NCBI GenBank assembly: GCA_903866355.1
Contig: CAIPNE010000165.1
Location: 1 to 30,203, forward strand
Source: an uncultured Gammaproteobacteria bacterium
GTDB lineage: Bacteria; Pseudomonadota; Gammaproteobacteria; Ga0077536
Reading direction: 5' to 3'
DNA: 30,203 nt
Every line of letters begins with the position of its first letter. Within the stretch, counting starts at the first letter, position 1. Made by a program: the position numbers and the translations under genes. A model generated the notes under the pieces. The model ran no database searches, had not been told where the DNA came from, and was given only the letters and a program-made list of their open reading frames with translations. Below, piece after piece: positions 23,868-30,203 of the stretch.

Positions 23868-24290
23868 TCAGGGGTCTTGCCAAGGGTTGAGCACGACAAT
23901 GCCCGCCTTGGCGAAATCACGGACATTACGGGTCACCAATTTGCATTCGTGCGCGCGGGCCGTTGCCGCAATGATCGAGTCGAAGGCCGCCATGGATTGA
24001 CCTTGTGTTTCGGCCTGTACCGTCATGTGCGCCCAGACCTCCGAGACATTTTGGTCAAACGCTAGGATTCGATTTTCGAAACCGATTTGCAGTTGCTGCA
24101 GCCACAGCGTCAGTGCCGATCGCCGTTTGGATTCGGGCAGCCTGGTCACGCCACGTTGCAATTCGCCCCAAGTCATTGCGCTGATACAAAGCTCAGGGCC
24201 TTTGCGCGCCTCGAACCATTGGAGGACATGGGCGTCGGGCGTGCTCTTGACCAGTTCCGAGAGCACGCAGGTATCCAGCAAATACCTCAC
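23868..24290 (-). CDS. vapC: PIN-domain ribonuclease toxin (VapC/FitB type)
   Basis: 140 aa from a GTG start at 24290-24288 that overlaps the antitoxin stop as GTGA. The PIN fold is complete: MRYLLDTCVLSELVK with Asp6, SAMTWGELQRG with Glu43, SMAAFDSIIAATA with Asp104, and LVTRNVRDF with Asp125, i.e. the four acidic residues that bind Mg/Mn in this nuclease family. VapC toxins cleave tRNA or rRNA and are neutralised by the co-translated antitoxin. The ending VVLNPW matches the usual C-terminus. The gene belongs to an accessory patch between core genes, so horizontal origin is likely. Confidence 0.92.
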   Translation of the reverse strand: MRYLLDTCVLSELVKSTPDAHVLQWFEARKGPELCISAMTWGELQRGVTRLPESKRRSALTLWLQQLQIGFENRILAFDQNVSEVWAHMTVQAETQGQSMAAFDSIIAATARAHECKLVTRNVRDFAKAGIVVLNPWQDP

Positions 24291-24532
24291 AAGACCAGAT
24301 CTCGAATGGTCTCTGGGGACCGATCAAGCACCAACGGCTCACCTCTTGGGGCATTGAGCAGGCAATCCATCAAGCGCGGTGTCTGGCCGCTTAAAAGGCG
24401 GTAATCCTTGGCCGCTAGGATGACAACGGCCTCCTCCCCATGCCGGGTGACCAGTTGTGGGCCTTCTTTGAGCGTGAGATCAACCAACTCGCTGAATCGG
24501 CTCTTCGCTTCCTGTAGTTGCCAAGTATGCAT
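24287..24532 (-). CDS. Phd/YefM-type antitoxin partner of the PIN toxin
   Basis: 81 aa from the ATG at 24532, preceded by GTGGAG 6 nt upstream; an in-frame GTG at 24544 is less likely because it contains part of that ribosome site. The protein starts MHTWQLQEAKSRFSELVD, the hallmark of the Phd/YefM family, whose N-terminal domain dimerises and binds operator DNA. GPQLVTRHGEEAVVILAAKDY completes the domain (about 23-43). The C-terminal tail (about 50-81) would wrap the toxin. A palindrome lies just upstream of the start, fitting autorepression by the toxin-antitoxin complex. The antitoxin is Phd-type rather than AbrB-type VapB, a common pairing with PIN toxins. Confidence 0.9.
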   Translation of the reverse strand: MHTWQLQEAKSRFSELVDLTLKEGPQLVTRHGEEAVVILAAKDYRLLSGQTPRLMDCLLNAPRGEPLVLDRSPETIRDLVL

Positions 24533-24546
24533 CGCAATCTCCACAT

Positions 24547-24594
24547 CTAGTCAGACTAGTCATAATCGTCGAGCAGGCTGGCCTGAATTGTCAA
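24547..24594 (-). promoter_or_regulatory. Candidate promoter and palindromic operator of the toxin-antitoxin pair
   Basis: A perfect palindrome CTAGTCAGACTAG (24547-24559, 6-bp arms around one base) sits 14 bp upstream of the antitoxin ATG. A consensus TTGACA box on the minus strand lies at 24594-24589. The best -10-like sequences (GATTAT/TATGAC, about 24561-24568) give a long 21-24 nt spacer, so the promoter itself is uncertain, but the palindrome is a good candidate binding site for the Phd-type antitoxin. Confidence 0.5.
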
Positions 24595-24848
24595 TGGGCA
24601 GCCTGTCAAATGGCGTCGATGACCCCCAAGCGCCAAATCGAAGCCGGAGTGGCGCCACCCGCCGCAGACACGGGAGCCACCAACGGGGCTGCGTGATGCG
24701 CGCCCAGCACAGCGCTAGACATTCAATCGGTGCGCGTTGCGTGGGAAAGCTGGCAGATGCAACTGGCCAGTCCAGCGCGCTGGTGATGGTTGGCGCTAGG
24801 GCCGGTCTTGGGGCGCTGAGATTAACCTCAACGTGATGCCGAGGGACC

Positions 24849-24904
24849 GAGAAACCAGCCCACCGGGCTCGCGCTGGCGGTAAGGTGGTTTCTCAGAGAT
24901 TTTT
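24849..24904 (+). terminator. Hairpin followed by a short T run (plus-strand reading)
   Basis: GAGAAACCA (24849-24857) pairs perfectly with TGGTTTCTC (24886-24894). The 28-nt interior can form a second GCCC/GGGC hairpin. Five T residues follow at 24900-24904. It resembles an intrinsic terminator read on the plus strand, yet no plus-strand gene precedes it, so it may be a remnant or may act on minus-strand read-through from xerC as a plain hairpin. Confidence 0.35.
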
Positions 24905-24924
24905 GGCAGTTTTGACCCCGGCAA

Positions 24925-24958
24925 ACGGGTTGAAAAAATGCCGCCAAGGCGAACCCGT
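24925..24958 (-). terminator. Possible hairpin terminator after xerC
   Basis: Eight nucleotides past the xerC stop, ACGGGTT and AACCCGT arms (plus coordinates 24925-24931 and 24952-24958) form a 7-bp stem on the minus-strand transcript. The interior contains a short GCCTTGGC element and a run of six T. The T run is inside the loop rather than after the stem, so function as a terminator is uncertain. Confidence 0.35.
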
Positions 24959-24966
24959 GCGGCCTG

Positions 24967-25857
24967 TTATTTCTTGTGTCTAGCCCGGGGATGCGCGTGG
25001 TCGTACACCTTTGCAAGGTGCTGAAAATCCAGATGGGTGTAAATTTGGGTAGAACGAATATCGCTGTGGCCCAAGAGTTCTTGCACGGCACGTAGGTCGC
25101 CGGAGGATTCCAACAGGTGGCTGGCAAAAGAATGCCGCAGCATGTGCGGGTGCAAGCTGGTCTCAAGACCTTGGCGCAGCGCCCAGGTCTTCAGCCGCGT
25201 TTGCACTAGCCGCACGCCCAGCCGCGTGCCGTGTTGATTGACGAACAGCGCGGGTTCCTCGCTCGCCACCAACAGTGCGCGATAACTCAGCCAATGGGTG
25301 AGCGCCGTCACCGCTTGACGCCCCACCGGCACCAACCGTTCTTTGCGGCCCTTGCCGAAAACGCGGGCCTCACGAGCCGTCAGGTCCAACGACCCCAGAT
25401 CCAAACCGACGAGTTCCGAGACCCGCAGCCCGCAGGAATATGTCAGCTCCCACATGGCCAAATCACGGCAATCCAGCGCCGTTTCCGGGGTGACCTCCAG
25501 CAGCCGATTGGCCTGATCGACATCCAGTAATTTGGGCAGCCGGCGGGGCGCTTTGGGCGGCCGAATGCCGGTCACTGGATTACTTTGCGCGCGCCCCTGG
25601 AAGATTAGAAATTCGTAGAGGCCGCGCACTGCCGAGAGCGTCCGGCTGATCGAGCGCGCGGCGCGACCATTGTGATGGAGATGCGCGATAAAGCCCCGCA
25701 ACACTTGCCCATCCACTTCGAAACCCGGCTCCAGCGTGGCGTAATACTGGGCGAAAAGCGTGAGATCGCGGCCATAAGCCGCCCGCGTGTGGGGCGATGC
25801 CTGCGCCAGACTGGCGAGATATTCAGCGATGACGGTGGGCTGAAAAACATTGCCCAT
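24967..25857 (-). CDS. xerC: Tyrosine recombinase XerC
   Basis: 296 aa from the ATG at 25857, 4 nt after the DUF484 stop; the longer open frame adds 70 Cys/Trp-rich residues overlapping DUF484 and is rejected. XerC, with XerD, resolves chromosome dimers at dif. The SAM-like N-terminal core-binding domain (about 6-90) and the catalytic domain are complete. The active-site set is Arg145 (CGLRVSEL), Lys169 (GKGRKER), His238 and Arg241 (HPHMLRHSFASH), His264 (LGHSDI) and the nucleophile Tyr273 (STQIYTH). The dapF-DUF484-xerC order identifies it as the housekeeping XerC rather than an integron or phage integrase. Confidence 0.96.
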   Translation of the reverse strand: MGNVFQPTVIAEYLASLAQASPHTRAAYGRDLTLFAQYYATLEPGFEVDGQVLRGFIAHLHHNGRAARSISRTLSAVRGLYEFLIFQGRAQSNPVTGIRPPKAPRRLPKLLDVDQANRLLEVTPETALDCRDLAMWELTYSCGLRVSELVGLDLGSLDLTAREARVFGKGRKERLVPVGRQAVTALTHWLSYRALLVASEEPALFVNQHGTRLGVRLVQTRLKTWALRQGLETSLHPHMLRHSFASHLLESSGDLRAVQELLGHSDIRSTQIYTHLDFQHLAKVYDHAHPRARHKK

Positions 25858-25861
25858 GCGC

Positions 25862-26584
25862 TTACAGCACGCCCGGCCGGCCGCCTGTTTCCGCCACCCA
25901 GGGACGGATTGCCAACAACACCACATCGCGCAGAAACGACAGCAATTCGGTCCCCATGGTGGGCTCAAAGCGGGCCGGATTTTGGCTACTGACCACCAAC
26001 AGGCCATCCCAGCCGAGGCCCAAGATCGGCAACACCACGTGCGAACCACTAAAACTCTCGGCACCAAACAGCGCCTCGCGTTGGATTTCCGTCAGGCGAC
26101 CGCACTGCGGATCGGAGCGGGTCAATAGCGTGGCGAAGGCGTCGCGCCGCAGCGATGCGGCACCGACAAATTCCCGGGCCGCAGCGCCCGGTCGCGCAAC
26201 GGGGCTGGCAAACAGCAACCCAGTCACACGGTCGGCCTGAAACTCCGTCGCCAAGCGCCGTGCTAGCAGGTCAAAGACTGCCTGAGGACTGGCGGTGTCC
26301 AAGAGGTCCAGCACCAGCCGATGAACCCGCGCTTCGAGCGCCTCGTGGTGCTGCGCCAAAGCCACCACAGCCTCAAAACTACCCCGCAGCCGCTCGTGCT
26401 CCGCGCGCAAGCCAGCCAGCTGGCGTTCCGCCAAAGACACGACCGAGCCGGCGGCGATGGGCACTTCCAAGCGCGGTAATAACGCGGGGTGCTGGGTAAA
26501 AAAAGCGGGATGAGCCTGCAGATAAGCGGCGACAGCCGCGGCGCTGGCAGCATCCTCGGGATCCAATTCCAAGCGTAGATTCAT
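25862..26584 (-). CDS. DUF484 family protein (YigA-like)
   Basis: 240 aa. A DUF484 protein: an N-terminal helical part with VAAYLQAHPAFFTQHPALLPRLEVP (in two pieces, about 18-42), a coiled coil at about 50-90 (LAERQLAGLRAEHERLRG), then a GAF-like domain to about 225, with the closing LGWDGLLVVSSQNPARFEPTMGTELLSFL region typical of the family. The function is not known. In E. coli the homologue yigA lies between dapF and xerC in the same order as here. It starts with an ATGA overlap on the dapF stop and is followed by xerC after 4 nt, so the three genes are translationally linked. Confidence 0.9.
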   Translation of the reverse strand: MNLRLELDPEDAASAAAVAAYLQAHPAFFTQHPALLPRLEVPIAAGSVVSLAERQLAGLRAEHERLRGSFEAVVALAQHHEALEARVHRLVLDLLDTASPQAVFDLLARRLATEFQADRVTGLLFASPVARPGAAAREFVGAASLRRDAFATLLTRSDPQCGRLTEIQREALFGAESFSGSHVVLPILGLGWDGLLVVSSQNPARFEPTMGTELLSFLRDVVLLAIRPWVAETGGRPGVL

Positions 26585-27411
26585 AGTTCGATACTACCTT
26601 CAAACACACATTGCGCCGGACCGGTCATCCACAGACGATGGCCCGGCCCCGGCCACTCGATGGCCAAAGTGCCACCCGCCAGCGAAACCTCAACCCGCTG
26701 CGCCAGCTCGCCCCAAATAATGCCCACGGCCACCGCCGCGCAGGCGCCGGTGCCACAGGCCGGGGTTTCGCCGGCACCGCGCTCAAACACCCGCAACCGT
26801 ATATGGGCGGCGTCTAGCACCTGCATAAAACCCACGTTGACCCGCTCGGGAAATGAGGGATGGTCTTGCAGGGCCGCGCCGAGTTCAGCCACCGGCGCGG
26901 TGTCAAGATTGGCGACCGCAAACACCGCGTGCGGGTTCCCCATGGAGACTGCGCCAAAAGTTAAGGTCTGGGTGCCGAACTCCAGCGGATAACGCAGTAA
27001 CTGCGCGGGCACGCGCAGCGGCAAAGCGGCGGGTTCGAAGCAGGGCTCGCCCATATCCACCCGCACCATCCCCGCGTCTTCGAGCTGTAGTTGATAGACC
27101 TGCCCGCCAATTTCTACGCCCATGGCACCCTGGCTGTTGGGGGTGTGCCGCGCCAGATAGCGCGCCACGCAGCGCACCCCATTGCCGCAGTGTTGAGCCG
27201 CACTGCCATCGGCATTGAACACCCGATAGCGCACGCTAGCGGTGGGCAGCGACGGGGGATCTATGAGCAGGATTTGGTCACAACCCACGCCGTAGCGACG
27301 GTCGGCCAGCCGTTGCAGTTGCGCCGGGGAGAGTTCGAGGGGCGCGGCGCGCGCGTCAAGCAACACAAAATCGTTGCCCAGTCCCTGCATTTTTGAAAAG
27401 CGAATTTGCAT
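26581..27411 (-). CDS. dapF: Diaminopimelate epimerase
   Basis: 276 aa from the ATG at 27411 (MQIRFSKMQGLGNDF), the normal N-terminus; a GTG eight codons upstream is less likely. Converts LL-diaminopimelate to meso-diaminopimelate, the precursor of lysine and of peptidoglycan cross-links. The two catalytic cysteines are Cys75 (NADGSAAQHCGNGVRC) and Cys219 (GAGETPACGTGACAA). MGNPHAVFAV (157-166), FPERVNVGF (187-195) and RVFERGAGET (207-216) are the other family motifs. It is coupled to DUF484 and lies 72 nt downstream of nagZ. Confidence 0.97.
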   Translation of the reverse strand: MQIRFSKMQGLGNDFVLLDARAAPLELSPAQLQRLADRRYGVGCDQILLIDPPSLPTASVRYRVFNADGSAAQHCGNGVRCVARYLARHTPNSQGAMGVEIGGQVYQLQLEDAGMVRVDMGEPCFEPAALPLRVPAQLLRYPLEFGTQTLTFGAVSMGNPHAVFAVANLDTAPVAELGAALQDHPSFPERVNVGFMQVLDAAHIRLRVFERGAGETPACGTGACAAVAVGIIWGELAQRVEVSLAGGTLAIEWPGPGHRLWMTGPAQCVFEGSIEL

Positions 27412-27483
27412 GCGTTTAACGCTCAAAAATCCCACGAGGGGTGCGGCTGGATGGTACTAAAGCGGGCTGCGAAAATCCCGGCC

Positions 27484-28548
27484 TTAAGCCGGTGCATCGT
27501 CGCCCAGCGCCAAGGAGGGCGCCACCAGCATGGCGGCCAACTGCGCCCGAATTTGCGCGCGGCGCGGCGACGCCATGAGTTGCGCTTCCGCCAAACCGGG
27601 CCGGCCGTGCATCCGCATCATGCGCACCAGCGACACCGGGGCCACCTGCATCTGCAACTGATCGAGCACCTGTTCCACCGCTGGGCGGTCATTGCACAAC
27701 AAACCCATATCGCAGCCGGCGGCCAGCGCCAGGCGCGCGCGCGCCACCGGCCCGTGGTTCTGCGCCGCCCCCGACATCGACAGGTCATCGCTGAAAATCA
27801 TGCCTTGAAAACCCAACTCGCCGCGTAGCACTTGCTGCAACCACCGCGCGGAATAGCCCACGGCTACCTCGTCTACCGCCGGGAACAAAATATGCGCCGG
27901 CATGATGGCCTCGATGCCTGCCGCGCACAGTAGGCGAAAAGGCAGCAGGTCGCGCTGCATGACTTCGGCCAGATCACGACCATCAATGGGTAGCTCGTGA
28001 TGAGAGTCGGCGGTGACCGTGCCATGACCGGGGAAGTGCTTGCCCACCGCCGCCATGCCGGCCGCGTGCATGCCGCGCACCAAAGCCTGCGCCAAACGCG
28101 CCACCACACTGGGATCGGCGTGGAACGCACGCTCACGAATAACCCGAGAGCTGGGCGTGTACAGGTCCAACACCGGCGCGAAACTAAAATCCACCCCCAC
28201 CGCGCGCAGTTCCGCGGCCAGCAACCAACCCACATCGACCGCCAGCGCCAGCGCCGAGGCGGGTTCACGATCGTAGAGTGAGCCCAAGGTTGCCATGGCC
28301 GGGAGGTCGGTAAAACCTTCGCGGAAGCGCTGCACGCGACCGCCTTCATGATCCACAGCAACCAGTAGCGCGGGGCTGCGTAGGGCATGGAGGTCCGCGG
28401 TGAGGGCGGCGAGTTGGCTGCGCGAAACAAAATTACGAGAGAACAAAATGACGCCACCCACCAAGGGGTGGACGAGTATTTCGCGTTCGGTCGCGTCCAG
28501 AGCGACGCCAGCCAAGTCCACCATCAAGGGGCCTAAACTCATTGTCAT
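27484..28548 (-). CDS. nagZ: Beta-N-acetylhexosaminidase NagZ
   Basis: 354 aa from the ATG at 28548, which has GGTGAG about 7 nt upstream; the longer frame reaches into the permease gene and is rejected. A cytosolic family-3 glycoside hydrolase that removes GlcNAc from anhydromuropeptides during cell-wall recycling. Visible: VDHEGGRVQRF (65-75), VDFSFAPVLDL (119-129), KHFPGHG (170-176), the acid/base dyad Asp181/His183 in TADSHHELP, IMPAHILFP (215-223), and the nucleophile Asp254 in IFSDDLSMSGA. Eight nt separate it from the upstream permease gene and 72 nt from dapF. Its products include 1,6-anhydroMurNAc-peptides, inducers of AmpC in some species. Confidence 0.96.
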   Translation of the reverse strand: MTMSLGPLMVDLAGVALDATEREILVHPLVGGVILFSRNFVSRSQLAALTADLHALRSPALLVAVDHEGGRVQRFREGFTDLPAMATLGSLYDREPASALALAVDVGWLLAAELRAVGVDFSFAPVLDLYTPSSRVIRERAFHADPSVVARLAQALVRGMHAAGMAAVGKHFPGHGTVTADSHHELPIDGRDLAEVMQRDLLPFRLLCAAGIEAIMPAHILFPAVDEVAVGYSARWLQQVLRGELGFQGMIFSDDLSMSGAAQNHGPVARARLALAAGCDMGLLCNDRPAVEQVLDQLQMQVAPVSLVRMMRMHGRPGLAEAQLMASPRRAQIRAQLAAMLVAPSLALGDDAPA

Positions 28549-28556
28549 AGCGGCGC

Positions 28557-29354
28557 TCACCGCCGTAACTGCCAGGCATCGCGCAGACGATCGCCCAACA
28601 CATTGGCGCTGATAGCCAGTGACATCAGCGCCAAACACGGCCCGACCAACATGTAGGGCGCAACCACCATGAATTGCGTGGCTTGGCGAATCATCCCGCC
28701 CCACGAGGCGAGCGGTGGCTGCGCGCCCAAGCCCAAAAACGACAACCCGGCCTCGGCCACCACGGCGGAGGCCAACACGAAACTCGCTTCTACCAGCAGC
28801 GGCGCGGCGATTAAGGCCAGTAGGTGACGGGTCACGACGTAACCACGCCGACTGCCCAATGCCCGTGCCGCCAGCACGTGATCGCGCGCCATCACCGCCA
28901 GCGTTTGGGCGCGGGCCAGTCGCGCAAAGCCCACCCAACTCACGCAGCACAGGGCCACAATCACGTTATCCAGACCCGGGCCTAAGACCCCGGCCAGCGC
29001 AATGGCCAGCAAGATGCCGGGGAACGCCATAAAAATATCGATCACGCGCGCCCCCAGCAGATCGGTCACGCCACCGGCCATACCGCACGTCACGCCCACG
29101 CTCACCCCCACCACCAAGGACAAAGTCATCACCGCCACCCCCACGCCACAGGACACCCGCGCACCGTCGATGAGGCGCGCAGCGATGGAACGCCCGAGGT
29201 CGTCGGTGCCCAGCCAATGGTTGGCGTCGGGCGGGGCAAACAAGGCGGTGAGATCCAGCGCATTCGGCGACAGCGGCAGCATTGGCGCGAGCAACGCGCA
29301 GCTCAGCCAGCCCAGCAGAATGAACGCACAGACGGTCGTGGTAAGCCGGCTCAT
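28557..29354 (-). CDS. Oligopeptide/dipeptide ABC transporter permease, DppC/OppC type
   Basis: 265 aa inner-membrane permease of a peptide- or nickel-type ABC importer. About six membrane spans; the N-terminal span (about 7-26) is followed by HWLGTDDLGRSIAARLIDGARVS (two pieces, about 46-68), the family signature after TM1. The ATPase-docking EAA region is near ARALGSRRGYVVTRHLL, and AGLSFLGLGAQPPLASWGGM (about 203-222) is the conserved C-terminal motif. Coupled to the upstream DppB-type permease by an ATGA overlap. The ATPase and substrate-binding genes are not in this window and may lie beyond position 30203. Substrate cannot be read from the permease alone. Confidence 0.92.
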   Translation of the reverse strand: MSRLTTTVCAFILLGWLSCALLAPMLPLSPNALDLTALFAPPDANHWLGTDDLGRSIAARLIDGARVSCGVGVAVMTLSLVVGVSVGVTCGMAGGVTDLLGARVIDIFMAFPGILLAIALAGVLGPGLDNVIVALCCVSWVGFARLARAQTLAVMARDHVLAARALGSRRGYVVTRHLLALIAAPLLVEASFVLASAVVAEAGLSFLGLGAQPPLASWGGMIRQATQFMVVAPYMLVGPCLALMSLAISANVLGDRLRDAWQLRR

Positions 29355-30203
29355 AGTGCCTTCACCCGCGGGTCTAAACAGCCGTAGAGCAAGTCGGTCA
29401 ACAAGTTGAGGCCAACGTAGCCCAGACTCACGGTTAACACGCAGCCCTGCACCAGCGGATAATCACGACGCTGGATGGCCTCGATGGTGAGCTGGCCTAG
29501 CCCCGGCCAGCCAAAGACCATTTCGGTGATCACAGCGCCCCCCAGTAACGCGCCCAACTGCAAACCCACCACCGTGAGCACGGGCAGGGCCGCGTTACGC
29601 AGCGCGTGCCGCCACAGCACCCGTGACTCCCCCAAACCGCGGGCGCGGGCGGCCAAAATATAAGGCTCGCCCAGTACCTCGCACACCGCCGCGCGCACCA
29701 TGCGCGTCAAGAGCGCGGCGAGCGCCAAACCCAGGGTCAACGCTGGCAACACCAACGCCGCCGGCGTGTCGCCACCGGCTACCGGCAGCCAACCCAGTCG
29801 CACCGCAAAGACCATCATCAACACCGGCCCTAGGACAAAACTGGGCAGCGCCATGCCCATGACAGCCAACGTGCTGGTGAGTAAATCCCACCCGGTGCCG
29901 ACGCGCAGCGCGCTATACAGCCCCAAGGGTAGCGCTAGGCACAACGCCACACTCATCGCCGCCACCGCTAACACCAGCGTTTGCGGGAGCCGTTCGGCAA
30001 TCAGCATCGCCACCGGGCGCTGGCTACCGAGCGAGCGGCCCAGATCGCCCGTGGCCAAGCCACTCACAAAACGCCACCACTGTGCCGGCAGCGGTGCATC
30101 CAAACCCAAGGCCGTGCGCAGCGCCTCACGATCAACGCTGGCCGCGCTCTCGCCCAACAGCGCTTCCACCGGATCACCGGGGGTGAGATGGATAAGCGCA
30201 AAC
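29351..30203 (-). CDS. Oligopeptide/dipeptide ABC transporter permease, DppB/OppB type, 5' end outside window
   Basis: Partial: about 284 codons are visible and the frame stays open to the right edge, so the N-terminal membrane helix is missing. The visible start FALIHLTPGDPVEALLGE is the conserved region just after TM1 in DppB proteins, so the in-frame GTG at 30169 is internal rather than a start. Remaining features: LPAQWWRFVSGLATGDLGRSL, five further hydrophobic segments, the EAA loop in ILAARARGLGESRVLWRHALRNA (two parts), TEMVFGWPGLGQL and the closing YGCLDPRVKAL. It pairs with the DppC-type gene to form the transporter channel. Confidence 0.93.
   Translation of the reverse strand, partial: FALIHLTPGDPVEALLGESAASVDREALRTALGLDAPLPAQWWRFVSGLATGDLGRSLGSQRPVAMLIAERLPQTLVLAVAAMSVALCLALPLGLYSALRVGTGWDLLTSTLAVMGMALPSFVLGPVLMMVFAVRLGWLPVAGGDTPAALVLPALTLGLALAALLTRMVRAAVCEVLGEPYILAARARGLGESRVLWRHALRNAALPVLTVVGLQLGALLGGAVITEMVFGWPGLGQLTIEAIQRRDYPLVQGCVLTVSLGYVGLNLLTDLLYGCLDPRVKAL

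Larger units (their letters stand above)
24595..24966. other. Gene-free stretch between the antitoxin and xerC
   Basis: About 370 bp without a recognisable gene or RNA. A plus-strand open frame crosses part of it but its translation is Arg/Ser-rich, runs opposite the antitoxin and resembles nothing I know. Two hairpin-forming sequences lie at its right end (listed separately). In E. coli the xerC neighbour at this position is yigB; that gene is missing here. The stretch may be decayed coding sequence. Confidence 0.5.

Noticed and set aside
24408..24836. Plus-strand open frame of 142 codons over the antitoxin and the gene-free stretch
   Set aside because: It is antisense to the antitoxin, has Arg/Ser-rich content, no ribosome site that I can see and no recognisable domain.
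25858..26067. N-terminal extension of xerC (70 codons)
   Set aside because: It overlaps DUF484 in another frame, is rich in Cys and Trp and absent from XerC proteins; the ATG at 25857 gives the normal N-terminus.

Overview
The window is about 30 kb of GC-rich chromosome (roughly 60% G+C by eye). It most likely comes from an aerobic gammaproteobacterium. The evidence is a near-complete MSHA (mannose-sensitive haemagglutinin, type IV-like) pilus assembly block, a secB-gpsA pair with a YibN-like rhodanese beside gpmI, a ubiE-ubiJ-ubiB ubiquinone operon, hslVU, and a dapF-DUF484-xerC cluster. I cannot name a genus. There are no rRNA, tRNA, CRISPR or prophage features, and no intact transposase.

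Layout. (1) 1-9250, minus strand: msh genes in the classical order I-I2-J-K-L-M-N-E-G. They are packed with ATGA/TGATG or longer overlaps, and mshG is cut by the window edge. They encode the PilM/PilN/PilO-like inner-membrane platform, the outer-membrane secretin, two ATPases and the polytopic platform protein. The pilins and prepilin genes would lie to the left of position 1. (2) 9369-11398, minus strand: gpsA, secB and a membrane-anchored rhodanese. (3) 11592-14649, plus strand: gpmI and the ctpA-type periplasmic protease. (4) 14646-19988, minus strand: hslV-hslU-DUF971-ubiE-ubiJ-ubiB, which covers proteolysis and ubiquinone biosynthesis. (5) 20230-23292, plus strand: peptide deformylase, a DUF2237 protein, an ACAD10/11-like acyl-CoA dehydrogenase and an SDR oxidoreductase. 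(6) 23293-24966: a small accessory patch with a 3' hairpin, a REP-like repeat core, a truncated second PIN/VapC gene, an intact Phd-PIN toxin-antitoxin pair and about 430 bp with no recognisable gene. (7) 24967-30203, minus strand: two oligopeptide-type ABC permeases, nagZ, dapF, DUF484 and xerC.

Most of the window is ordinary core genome, and I found no convincing new biological system. The observations most worth following up are: an Arg/Ser/Gly/Asp tandem-repeat insertion in MshI; a 48-bp tandem repeat in MshN; the c-di-GMP-binding MshEN motif of MshE with one atypical residue; the toxin-antitoxin scar between the SDR gene and xerC; the absence of grxC and envC from otherwise conserved neighbourhoods; and the physical linkage of a peptide permease with nagZ and dapF, which could serve cell-wall peptide recycling.
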